From Alienimonas californiensis (GTDB lineage: Bacteria; Planctomycetota; Planctomycetia; Planctomycetales; Planctomycetaceae): 64,000 nt of DNA. Below the pieces are notes generated by a model that did not search any database, was not told the origin of the DNA, and saw only the letters and a program-made list of their open reading frames with translations. The position numbers and the translations under genes were made by a program. Below, piece after piece: positions 8,838-16,251 of the stretch; position 1 is the first letter of the stretch; each line of letters opens with the position of its first letter. The stretch covers positions 2,560,823 to 2,624,822 of the forward strand of contig NZ_CP036265.1 of the NCBI RefSeq assembly GCF_007743815.1, written 5' to 3'.

Positions 8838-9002
8838 CCCCTCTCCCTCAGGGAGAGGGGCCGGGGGTGAGGGTGACGCACGGTTCACCCGCCCCCGCCC
8901 TCCGCGGTGAGCCGCCTTGGGAAGAGTCGGCGGACGGTGAAAACCGTTCGTCAGTCACAGCCCCCTCACCCCGACCCCTCTCCCCCAAAAGGGGGAGAGG
9001 GG
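8838..9002. repeat. GC-rich palindromic repeat pair inside the GspE/F operon
   Basis: Two hairpins face each other. One is at 8838-8860 (10-bp stem around CCCCTCTCCC, 3-base loop) and the other at 8975-9002 (12-bp perfect stem, AAAA loop). They carry the CTCACCC...CCCCTCTCCC type sequence that translates as SPSPPAPLPEGEG, a peptide signature of a dispersed repeat seen in many bacteria. The pair fills most of the 318 bases between the GspE stop and the first GspF gene. Confidence 0.75.
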
Positions 9003-9020
9003 AGGTTTGGGCCGGCGGGC

Positions 9021-10190
9021 CTACCGGAACGTGCCGAAGCCGAAGACCCGTCGCACCTCCACGGGGTCGGTCTCGCCACGGGCGAGGGCGGCGAGGGCGG
9101 CGTCGAACAGGCGGGAGCCGTCGTCCGCGGCGTCCGGATCGAACCCCTCCCGCCCGTCGGCGGCGTCGAACGCGGCGACCGGGAAGCGCCCGCGGTACCC
9201 CGTCCCCCCGCACTCCTCGCAGCCGCGGGCGACCTTCACCGCGACCTCCTCCGGCAACGGCAGGCCGAGCCGGGCGTCGGGGGCACTCGTCGGTTCGGCG
9301 CACCCGCACAATCGGCGGAGCAAACGCTGGGAGAGCGTCGCCCGCAGCCCGTGTCGAATCTGGTAGGCCTCCGCCCCGGTCTCCCGCAGCCGGACCGCGG
9401 CGCCGCGGTTGGTGCCGGCGTGGAAGGTGGTGAAGACGAGGTGCCCCGTCAGCGCCGCCCCCAGCGCGATGCGGGCGGTCTCCGCGTCCCGCACCTCGCC
9501 GACGAACAGCACCTCCGGGTCCTGCCGCAGCAGACTGCGGAGTCCGGTCGGGAAGTCGAACCCGGCGGCGGGACGGGTTTGACTCTGGCTGACTCCCGGA
9601 ATCGCCGATTCGACCGGGTCTTCGAGCGTCACGAGGCTGCGCAACTCCCCATTGTCTTCCGCAGACTCCCGCAGCAGGGCGTAAGCAGTCGTTGTCTTGC
9701 CGCTGCCGGCGGGGCCGGCGATCAGCACGAGCCCCCCGCGGGCCGCGGCGGCGGTGCGGAGGCCGGCGACGATCTCGGCCGTCAGCCCCAGCGCGTCCAA
9801 CCGGGCGAGGGCGCCGGCCGGGGCGAACAGGCGGACCACGGCCTTCTCCCCGTGAATCGTGGGGAACGTGCTGAGCCGCATCTGCGGGGCGGCGCCGGGC
9901 CCGGTTCCCTCCGGCGGTTGGAGGCGGCCTTCCTGCGGGCGTTCGTTGTCGTAGGTCAGCAGCCCGGCCAGCACCTTCAACCGGCCCACCACGTTGGCGG
10001 CGACCGCGGCGGGAAAGCGGCCGCGCTCGGTCAGGCGGCCGTCGACGCGGTAGCGCACCGCCAGGCCCTCCGGGGTCGGCAGCAGGTGGACGTCGCTGGC
10101 CCGGCCGGCGGCGGCGTCGGCCAGCAGGGCGGCGACCGCGGCGGGCACGTCCGCGGCGGCCCGGCAGGCGGCGGGATCGAAGTTCATCAT
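9021..10190 (-). CDS. GspE/PilB-family secretion ATPase
   Basis: About 389 residues; hexameric ATPase that powers pseudopilus or pilus assembly. It has the N2 region with ASDVHLLPTPEGLAVRYRVDG, then the Walker A motif GPAGSGKTTTAYALL (about residues 159-173), the Asp box LVTLEDPVE, the Walker B region DPEVLFVGEVRD, the His box HLVFTTFHAG, and a tetracysteine zinc site (CGC ... CEEC). It lacks the long N1 domain of classical GspE, so it is shorter than the usual 500 or more residues. The start is one of two adjacent ATGs at 10190/10187 with no clear Shine-Dalgarno sequence. It is the first gene of the operon with three GspF-like genes and four prepilin-like genes. Confidence 0.92.
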   Translation of the reverse strand: MMNFDPAACRAAADVPAAVAALLADAAAGRASDVHLLPTPEGLAVRYRVDGRLTERGRFPAAVAANVVGRLKVLAGLLTYDNERPQEGRLQPPEGTGPGAAPQMRLSTFPTIHGEKAVVRLFAPAGALARLDALGLTAEIVAGLRTAAAARGGLVLIAGPAGSGKTTTAYALLRESAEDNGELRSLVTLEDPVESAIPGVSQSQTRPAAGFDFPTGLRSLLRQDPEVLFVGEVRDAETARIALGAALTGHLVFTTFHAGTNRGAAVRLRETGAEAYQIRHGLRATLSQRLLRRLCGCAEPTSAPDARLGLPLPEEVAVKVARGCEECGGTGYRGRFPVAAFDAADGREGFDPDAADDGSRLFDAALAALARGETDPVEVRRVFGFGTFR

Positions 10191-10205
10191 GCCGGTATAA
10201 CGCAA

Positions 10206-10233
10206 CCAAGCCGGACGCAGGCGTCCGGCTTGG
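10206..10233. terminator. Hairpin between secreted-protein gene and gspE
   Basis: A perfect 13-bp inverted repeat (10206-10218 with 10221-10233) with a 2-base loop, built on CCAAGCCGGACGC. It sits after the stop of the upstream minus-strand gene, so it may terminate it. It also resembles the dispersed palindromes elsewhere in the window. Confidence 0.55.
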
Positions 10234-10263
10234 GCGACGATCGACGGGAGCCTCAGGCGAGGA

Positions 10264-11883
10264 TTACTTCGCCAAAGCGACCTGCACCTCGCGGAACGCC
10301 GGGGTGGTGTCCCGGGCGCTGCTGGCCAGGTAGGCCCGCTCGCGGGTGTCGCAGTTCTTGATGTGGCCGTAGACCAGCTTCCACTGCTCGAACAGGTCGG
10401 TTTCCATCTGCCGCAGTTCGTTCAGCGGGCGGCCGTTGACGACGGCTTCGTGGAAGGCGCGGCTCTTCAGTTCGTAGTCCACCATGTCCGCCCGGGCGGC
10501 GTTGGTGTAGCTGGGCCGGCTCACGCGAAGCCAGGCTTCCGCGTCCCGCTTGATGGAGACGGCGTTGGTTTCGATCCGGGCGGCGAGGTCCGCGACGGCG
10601 CCGCGGTCGAAGCTGCCGGTCAGGTTCAGGCTCTCCCGCAGGGCGTTCATGCCGGCCTCGATCTCTTTGAGGTCGGCCCGGGCCTGCTCGCTGTTGATCT
10701 CGCTGAAGATGCTGCGGAAGTCCCGCCACTGCTCGTCGATGAAGCCGTACGCGTAGCTCCAGTCGGCCGGGTCCTTGGAGTTCGCCATCGTGTCGGTGAA
10801 GTTGGCGAAGGTGCCCCAGAAGGCGTTGCCGCTGGCGAGGGCTTCCTCGTTCCGCGGGATGTCGCGGAGCAGTTCGAGGGTCGTGTTGTTGAAGAACCGC
10901 TCCACGTCCTGCTGCAGGTCGGAGACCATGTAGCCGAGCTGATCGGCGTCGATGCCGCGGTCGATCAGCAGCAGGTCGGCGAACTGGCGCTGGTAGTCCT
11001 GCACGTTCCGGACGTCGCGGCCCAGGGCCCGGTCCGGGTTGCCGCGGAGCTTGCCGATGACCGGGTTCATCAGCTGGGTGAACTTCCGGTACTCCTCGAT
11101 CAGGTAGGCGCGGTCCGGGCGGGCGGCGTCGAACACGAGGCCGAACATCCGGTCGGCCTGCAGACGGGCCTGGTTGCAGTTGATGCGAAGGGAGTTCCGC
11201 TCGGCGCTGGACGGGATGGCGTCGGTGAACTCGATCGTGTCGGACAGGTACCGCACGGCGGTCCGCAGCTGCACGGCGGTGTCCACCAGGGCCTTGCGGT
11301 CCAGCGTGGGGCTGCCGATGTTGAGCGAGGACTCGACCGTCTTGGTGGCGGCGTCCACCGCCTGGATCGCCTGGGCGGCGGTGCGGGACAGGCCCGGGAT
11401 GGAGACCAGCCGACGGCTGGTGCGGTTCCAGCCGCTGTCCAGTTCCCGCAGTTCCGCTTCGTGGCGGGCGAGGGACTGGGCGGTCTTCAGATCGCGGGCC
11501 AGCAGGTCGGCGTCCACGGCGTAGCCCTGCACCTCGACGAGGTAACTCCGCAGGCTGGGGACGCTCCGCTCCTCGGCCCGCAGCACGGCGTACAGGCTGT
11601 TCATCTCCCGGCTGAAGGCGGCCAGCGCGTCGGCGACCTTGCGGGGGTCCAGGTTGCTGGGCAGCGTGGACGTCGTCGGCGTACCGTAGTCGTACCGATT
11701 GCTTTCGAAACTGCGATCGATGTTCAGCGTCTGGTCGACGGAGGCCGGCGTGACGTCCGCGTCCTTACGGGCGATGCGGTCGTACCGCCCCTGGGCGAGG
11801 ATGTCGGAGGCCGAACCGAGCCCGGCGGCGGCGGCGGCGGCCGCGAAGGCCAGTTTCGCGGAGAGCTTCAGCGGGGGACGCAT
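10264..11883 (-). CDS. Secreted helical protein of unknown function
   Basis: 539 residues. An N-terminal signal peptide is clear: MRPPLKLSAKLAFAAAAAA followed by a small-residue region up to about residue 31 (ILAQG). The mature part is almost entirely charged, amphipathic helix (for example NSLYAVLRAEERSVPSLRSY, LRINCNQARLQADRMFGLVFD), with no Cys pairs, metal motifs or catalytic signature that I recognise. It may be a periplasmic helical-bundle protein. The start at 11883 is supported by GGAAGGA 8 bases upstream; the frame is open upstream, but without coding character. It is separated from gspE by a hairpin, so it is probably its own transcription unit. No function is assigned. Confidence 0.85.
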   Translation of the reverse strand: MRPPLKLSAKLAFAAAAAAAGLGSASDILAQGRYDRIARKDADVTPASVDQTLNIDRSFESNRYDYGTPTTSTLPSNLDPRKVADALAAFSREMNSLYAVLRAEERSVPSLRSYLVEVQGYAVDADLLARDLKTAQSLARHEAELRELDSGWNRTSRRLVSIPGLSRTAAQAIQAVDAATKTVESSLNIGSPTLDRKALVDTAVQLRTAVRYLSDTIEFTDAIPSSAERNSLRINCNQARLQADRMFGLVFDAARPDRAYLIEEYRKFTQLMNPVIGKLRGNPDRALGRDVRNVQDYQRQFADLLLIDRGIDADQLGYMVSDLQQDVERFFNNTTLELLRDIPRNEEALASGNAFWGTFANFTDTMANSKDPADWSYAYGFIDEQWRDFRSIFSEINSEQARADLKEIEAGMNALRESLNLTGSFDRGAVADLAARIETNAVSIKRDAEAWLRVSRPSYTNAARADMVDYELKSRAFHEAVVNGRPLNELRQMETDLFEQWKLVYGHIKNCDTRERAYLASSARDTTPAFREVQVALAK

Positions 11884-12053
11884 GGGCGGGGTCCTTCCCA
11901 GGTGCGGGTCTGGAGGTGAGACGCCCCGGGGGGGATCCACGCGGACCCGGGGCGGAGAATGGGTCCTTGAGCCGGGGTGTAGCCCGCCGGACGGATCCAA
12001 GGAAGACGTGTTCCGCGCGCGGGGGGATTTCCTTTCCCGCTCCCTTCTCCCCG

Positions 12054-12085
12054 TAACGCCGAGCCCCGGCCGGGGCTCGGCGTTA
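12054..12085. terminator. Perfect 16-bp palindrome, terminator of the SDR gene
   Basis: Bases 12054-12069 pair perfectly with 12070-12085 (TAACGCCGAGCCCCGG and its complement). It lies 8 bases past the SDR stop and in front of the secreted-protein gene. The fold would form a long GC stem; there is no T-run. Confidence 0.7.
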
Positions 12086-12092
12086 ATAGACC

Positions 12093-12845
12093 TCAGACGA
12101 ACTCCTGCACCGTGGGCTTGATCGTCAATTCCAGCACGTTCGCCCGCGCGGGGAGCGTCGCGGCGAGCAGCACCGCGGCGGCGACGTCTTCCGGCTGGAG
12201 CATTTTCGCCCGCTGTTCCTTGGACGGGTTGACCGGCCGCAGGTCGAGGATCGGCGTTTCCACCTCCCCCGGGTAGATGTTCGTGACCCGCACGCCGGTG
12301 TCCTTCAACTCCGTGGCGAGGGCCAGGCCGAGGCTCGTCATGGCGAACTTGCTGGCCGCGTAGGGGATGCCGCCCAGCAGCAACGCCCGCACCCCGGCCA
12401 CCGAGGACACGTTCACGCACAGCCCGTCGCCGCGTTCCTTCAGCGCCGGCACGGCCGCCTTCAACACGTTGAACGCCCCGGTCGCGTTGGCGGCCATCAC
12501 CTTGTCCCACTCCTCGCCGGTGGCGTCCTTCAGCAGCCGGCCGGCGACGTTCAGGCCGGCGGCGTTCACCACCACGCCGAGGCCGCCCAGCTCGTTCTCG
12601 CAGCGCTCGATCAGCGCCGCGACGGCGGCCCGGTCGGCCACGTCGCAGGCGTGGGGGAGGATCTCCGCGGCGCCTTCGGGGGCGGTCTCCGCGACCCGCT
12701 TCAGCTTACTCTCGGTGCGGCCGCAGACGACGACCCGGCAACCGCGGGCAGCGAGGGCGTGGGCGATCGCCTCGCCGATGCCGCTGCCCCCGCCGGTGAC
12801 GAGGGCGAGCTGTTTTTGAGTGGAGACGGGGGGGAGGTCGGACAT
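12093..12845 (-). CDS. Short-chain dehydrogenase/reductase
   Basis: 250 residues, normal for a classical SDR. The NAD(P)-binding motif is VTGGGSGIGEAIAHALAARG near the N-terminus, then the adenine-pocket CDVADR, the structural NAAG (VVNAAGLNVAG), the catalytic Ser region VNVSSVAGV, and the catalytic YAASK (GGIPYAASKFAMTS), followed by YPGEVETPI. The Arg after CG (VVCGRTESKL) suggests NADP(H). The substrate cannot be told; the sequence resembles 3-oxoacyl-ACP reductase-like SDRs. The ATG at 12845 lies inside the upstream ATPase gene, giving an unusually long overlap of 145 bases. A perfect palindrome follows the stop. Confidence 0.9.
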   Translation of the reverse strand: MSDLPPVSTQKQLALVTGGGSGIGEAIAHALAARGCRVVVCGRTESKLKRVAETAPEGAAEILPHACDVADRAAVAALIERCENELGGLGVVVNAAGLNVAGRLLKDATGEEWDKVMAANATGAFNVLKAAVPALKERGDGLCVNVSSVAGVRALLLGGIPYAASKFAMTSLGLALATELKDTGVRVTNIYPGEVETPILDLRPVNPSKEQRAKMLQPEDVAAAVLLAATLPARANVLELTIKPTVQEFV

Positions 12846-13519
12846 GACGGCGACGGGGAATCGGAAGCGAGAGCGGCGGCGGAGCGGGCCGCGCGGGCGG
12901 CCCAGACGTGCAGGATGACGGACGCCTCCCGCAGACTCGACCCCGCCGCCTCGCACGTTTGCCGCAACACCTCCGCCGGCACCGTCAGCCGATCCGCCGG
13001 CGCCGTCCCCGGCAGGGCGGCGGCGGCGATTCGCGGGGCGCACCAGGCCCGCAGCGCCTCCGGGGTGAGCGGGGGGAACTCGTGCGAGCGCAGCGGCAGC
13101 CCGGCCCGGGTCGCCTCCGGCGTGAGGTCTCGGTGCGTGCCGACGACGACCGTCGCCCCCGACTTCGCCGCCCGCCGCAACCCCCACCACAGCAGCGCCG
13201 CCGGCACGCGGTCCGCTTCGTCCCAATACACCAGCGGGGCGACCGGCAGCGGGGCGAACCGCCGCCAGCCGTCGAGCAACGGCAACGTCGGCGGGACGTA
13301 CCGATACGGCCCCGGCCGTTCGCGGCGCCAATGGAGCGACAGGGAGGTCTTGCCGGCTCCCTTTTCGCCTAACAACTGCAAGATTCGCCGCTGCCCCGGC
13401 TCCGGCGGGGGCGGCACGTCCCGGACGATCCAGAACGGCTCCGCGACGCCGGGGACCGGGTCGGCCAGAAACGGGTTATGCCGCAGGCCGAGCGCGGCGT
13501 AGGGGGTGAGGCCGCTCAA
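12701..13519 (-). CDS. Small P-loop ATPase, ExeA/TniB-like
   Basis: 272 residues as read. Opening LGLRHNPFLAD resembles the N-terminus of ExeA/MuB-type AAA proteins. A Walker A motif LGEKGAGKTSLSLHW follows at about residues 50-64, and a Walker B-like VYWDEADRVP at about 98. The C-terminal 55 residues are Ser/Pro/Ala-rich and read through the start of the SDR gene in another frame. That tail looks unlike real protein, so either the gene truly overlaps or a frameshift has removed its stop. The first codon is TTG at 13519; no in-frame ATG precedes it. Partner and role are unknown, since no transposase or secretion partner is adjacent. Confidence 0.6.
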   Translation of the reverse strand: MSGLTPYAALGLRHNPFLADPVPGVAEPFWIVRDVPPPPEPGQRRILQLLGEKGAGKTSLSLHWRRERPGPYRYVPPTLPLLDGWRRFAPLPVAPLVYWDEADRVPAALLWWGLRRAAKSGATVVVGTHRDLTPEATRAGLPLRSHEFPPLTPEALRAWCAPRIAAAALPGTAPADRLTVPAEVLRQTCEAAGSSLREASVILHVWAARAARSAAALASDSPSPSCPTSPPSPLKNSSPSSPAGAAASARRSPTPSLPAVAGSSSAAAPRVS

Positions 13520-13525
13520 TTCATT

Positions 13526-14266
13526 TCAGGACTTATTGCGTTTGGCTGTTGCAGCCTTTCTTTCTCTTGCCGTCCGGAGGTGCTCAACCATGTCCGGCAT
13601 TTCGTAGAGCGATTCCATCACATTCTCTAAGAGCTTGATCGCGATTCTCAAGTCGTGGACACCAGGAGCGTCGAGCTTATGGACGGCGTCATTCCCCAAA
13701 AACCGGTGTTCGTGCAGTGCGGCTGCCGTAGCACTGGAAATGAAGTTCTTCTCTGCAAGTCCTCCTATCTTGCCATCGAGGCCACTCCGCTGTGCGGAAC
13801 TGAACGATCCGTCCTTCTGTTGGACTAACACAGGACCCTTCTTAATCCCCTTTTCTGCGCAAATGCCGTCCACTACCGCACGGAGTCCTGCAGCACAGAG
13901 TATAACCATCTGCTGATTGAAGCAGTCGACTGCTTCCTGATAAACCGCTCGGATCTTCTGCGGAACGTTGTAAAAATCTTTCGCCTGAACGTTGTCCTCG
14001 CTGCGATGCGGGTACAGGCGGGTTACGACTTCCCTGTCTTCTGAAAACCAGCCCGAATGACGAAAGGTTACGGACTCGCAACCTTGGCACTGCACAATCT
14101 GGTAGGCGTCGTGGCCCCACATTCCGAGACTTCTTTCGTCCCAGCTGACATCGACAGATTGCAAGCACAAGTGCCTTGTCTCAATGCTGCATCTCACGCA
14201 AGGCAATCGGTATATCTTCCCTTTTGTATCGTTTTCCTTCTGCGATCTGTTGAAGTCTTCGGACAT
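13526..14266 (-). CDS. DUF4145-domain protein with zinc-ribbon-like N-terminus
   Basis: 246 residues. Two Cys pairs near the N-terminus (CVRC at about 24-27 and CQGC at about 60-63) look like a zinc ribbon. The remainder resembles DUF4145: a helical region with VPQKIRAVYQEAVDCFN, LCAAGLRAVVDGICAEKGI, and near the end the FLGNDAVHKLDAP motif. DUF4145 domains occur in many proteins linked to restriction or defence, often as accessory parts; the function here is unknown. Its base composition is visibly lower in GC (near 50%) than the flanking genes, and codon use is mixed, so it is probably acquired. It sits between two ordinary genes with no mobility gene in sight. Confidence 0.75.
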   Translation of the reverse strand: MSEDFNRSQKENDTKGKIYRLPCVRCSIETRHLCLQSVDVSWDERSLGMWGHDAYQIVQCQGCESVTFRHSGWFSEDREVVTRLYPHRSEDNVQAKDFYNVPQKIRAVYQEAVDCFNQQMVILCAAGLRAVVDGICAEKGIKKGPVLVQQKDGSFSSAQRSGLDGKIGGLAEKNFISSATAAALHEHRFLGNDAVHKLDAPGVHDLRIAIKLLENVMESLYEMPDMVEHLRTARERKAATAKRNKS

Positions 14267-14291
14267 GTCGGTGCGCTAAAATTTCCTCCGA

Positions 14292-15398
14292 CTACACTTT
14301 CCCGGATGACAGCTTCGCGTGGGTTTCGCGGAGCAGTTTCTCCGTGGCGTCCCAGCCGAGGCAGCCGTCGGTGACGCTCACGCCGTACTTCAGGTCGGCG
14401 GGGTCCGGGGTGAGGCTCTGGGCGCCCTCGAACAGGTTCGATTCGAGCATCATGCCCAGGATCGACGGGTTCGGCGGGGAGCCGGCCCCGCCCAGCCGCT
14501 GGCTGAGCACGTCGTTCCAGACGGCCGGCTGGCGCAGCGGATCCTTGCCGCTGTTGGCGTGCGAGCAGTCCACCAGGAACCGCGGGGGGAGACCGCCGTT
14601 CTCCAGGCCGGCGATCGCCTGCTTGATGCTCTCGGCGTCGTAGTTCGGGCCGTTATTGCCGCCGCGGAGGATCAGGTGGCCCCAGGGGTTACCGGCGGTG
14701 TGGACGACGCAGGTCTGCCCGTGCGGGTCGATGCCGAGAAAACTGTGCCCGGCCCGGGCGGCGGTCATCGCGTTCAGGGCGGTTTGCAGGGAGCCGTCGG
14801 TGCCGTTCTTGTAGCCGACCGGCATGCTCAACCCGCTGCTCATCTGGCGGTGGCAGGGGCTTTCGGTGGTGCGGGCGCCGATGCTGGCCAGGGCGATCAG
14901 GTCCGCGATGTACTGCGGGGTGATCGGCTCCAGCATCTCGGTGGCCGTGGGCAGGCCCAGTTCGGCGATCTCCAGCAGAATCCGCCGGGCCTTCCGCAGA
15001 CCCTCGGCCATGTCGAACTGCTCGTTCAGGCCGGGGTCGCTGATCAGCCCCTTCCAGCCCACCGTCGTGCGGGGCTTCTCGAAGTAGACCCGCATCACGA
15101 TGAGGAGGCGGTCTTCGGTGGCGTCGGCGACGGCCCGCAGCTTGCCGGCGTATTCCAGCGCGGCCTGTTCGTCGTGAATGCTGCACGGGCCGACGACGCA
15201 CAGCAGCCGGTCGTCCTCGCCGGCGAGGGCGGCTTTGATCTGCTCCCGGCCGTTCTCCACCGTGGCCTGCGCCGCGTCCGAGGCGGGGTACTCCTCCGCC
15301 AGTTGCCTCGGGTTGATCAGGGGGGTGAACTCCCGCACGTTGACGTTGTCGGTAGACCGGCGGCCGGCGGAGCGGGCGGGCGCCGGGGCGTCGAGCAT
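14292..15398 (-). CDS. 3-deoxy-7-phosphoheptulonate (DAHP) synthase, class I
   Basis: First enzyme of aromatic amino acid synthesis: joins phosphoenolpyruvate and erythrose 4-phosphate. Landmarks are the CVVGPCSIHD block, MRVYFEKPRTTVGWKG, SIGARTTESPCHRQMSSGLSMPVG followed by YKNGTDG, LRGG, and VDCSHANSGKD near the C-terminus, all typical of the AroF/G/H type. Length from the ATG at 15398 is 368 residues, normal for the family; the frame can be read back to a TTG at 15482, but that extension is Ala/Ser-rich and absent from relatives. Shikimate kinase lies upstream on the same strand, and aroB is at 59 kb. Which allosteric subtype it is cannot be told. Confidence 0.93.
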   Translation of the reverse strand: MLDAPAPARSAGRRSTDNVNVREFTPLINPRQLAEEYPASDAAQATVENGREQIKAALAGEDDRLLCVVGPCSIHDEQAALEYAGKLRAVADATEDRLLIVMRVYFEKPRTTVGWKGLISDPGLNEQFDMAEGLRKARRILLEIAELGLPTATEMLEPITPQYIADLIALASIGARTTESPCHRQMSSGLSMPVGYKNGTDGSLQTALNAMTAARAGHSFLGIDPHGQTCVVHTAGNPWGHLILRGGNNGPNYDAESIKQAIAGLENGGLPPRFLVDCSHANSGKDPLRQPAVWNDVLSQRLGGAGSPPNPSILGMMLESNLFEGAQSLTPDPADLKYGVSVTDGCLGWDATEKLLRETHAKLSSGKV

Positions 15399-15557
15399 GG
15401 CGGAGGGCGAGGCGGAGACGGACACGAGCGACGACGCGGCGAAAGAGGCGGGCGGGGAGAGCCGTGGACTGTACGCGGCCAACCGCCCCGCAGGGAACCG
15501 CGGCCGGCAGGCGAGCCCTCTTCATCAGCACGCTCCCCCCGGTTCGCTCCCGCCGGG

Positions 15558-15621
15558 TTCGCCGTCGCCGTCAGGCGGCGCGCCTGCTCACCGACGCGCG
15601 CCGCCTCGCGGTGACGGCGAA
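15558..15621. repeat. Long palindrome between aroK and DAHP synthase genes
   Basis: Two 26-base arms (15558-15583 and 15596-15621) are inverted copies with three mismatches and a 12-base loop. The right arm ends 8 bases before the aroK stop. It is another dispersed-type palindrome and may also act as a terminator. Confidence 0.65.
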
Positions 15622-15629
15622 CCAGGGAG

Positions 15630-16202
15630 TCACCCCGCAACCCGCTCCTGAATCTCCGCGGCGAGGGACTCCGGGCTGCGGTCGTCGGCGTCGATGCGTA
15701 GGTCGGCCCACTTCTCCAGAAACGGCCGGCGCTCCGCGGCGACGTCGTGCAGCGTGGCCCCGGGCGCCATCACCACCGCCCGCTCCTTCAGGCAGCCCAG
15801 CCGGGCCTCCAGCGCCGGCACCGGCACGTCCAGCCAGACGATCGTGGCGAACGTGCGGAACCGCTCCATCGCCGGATCGCAGTAGATCACGCTCCCCCCG
15901 GGGGCGATCACCGACGGCTCGGCCGGCACGTCGAGGTTGTAGCGGGTTTCCAGTTCGAGGAACCCGGCCCGGTCCAGGTTCTCGGAGACGTCGCCCAACA
16001 CCGTCGCCCCCTCGCCGGCGATGATCAGCAGGTCGGGATCGACGAACGGCACGCCCAATCGCTCCGCCAGCGGGCGGCCGACGGTGCTCTTGCCGCAGCC
16101 GGGCATCCCGATCAGCAGCACGGCGCCCGTTCTGTGCGGAACCGGGCCGTCGGGGGGCGAGTCGTTCAGGGAGGAAGCGCGGGGGGCGGGATCTGCGGGC
16201 AT
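15630..16202 (-). CDS. aroK: Shikimate kinase
   Basis: 190 residues; phosphorylates shikimate with ATP in the fifth step of the chorismate pathway. Walker A motif LIGMPGCGKSTVGRPLAERLG at about residues 30-50, the shikimate-binding Asp region PFVDPDLLI with a conserved second Asp, the Arg in the FLELETRYN segment, and APGGSVIY in place of the common GGG loop. The N-terminal 25 residues before the core are Pro/Ser-rich and may not be needed. The ATG at 16202 is the first in frame. It is divergent from the dehydratase gene with a 49-base gap, and its own stop is followed by a long palindrome. Confidence 0.9.
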   Translation of the reverse strand: MPADPAPRASSLNDSPPDGPVPHRTGAVLLIGMPGCGKSTVGRPLAERLGVPFVDPDLLIIAGEGATVLGDVSENLDRAGFLELETRYNLDVPAEPSVIAPGGSVIYCDPAMERFRTFATIVWLDVPVPALEARLGCLKERAVVMAPGATLHDVAAERRPFLEKWADLRIDADDRSPESLAAEIQERVAG

Positions 16203-16251
16203 ACTGCCGCCAGTTTAGCCCGCCTTCGTCCGCCCCGCCGCGCCGGCGCCC

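Noticed and set aside
8703..8888. N-terminal extension of the first GspF-like protein
   Set aside because: It translates a dispersed repeat (PLPEGEG type) and starts in the hairpin region.
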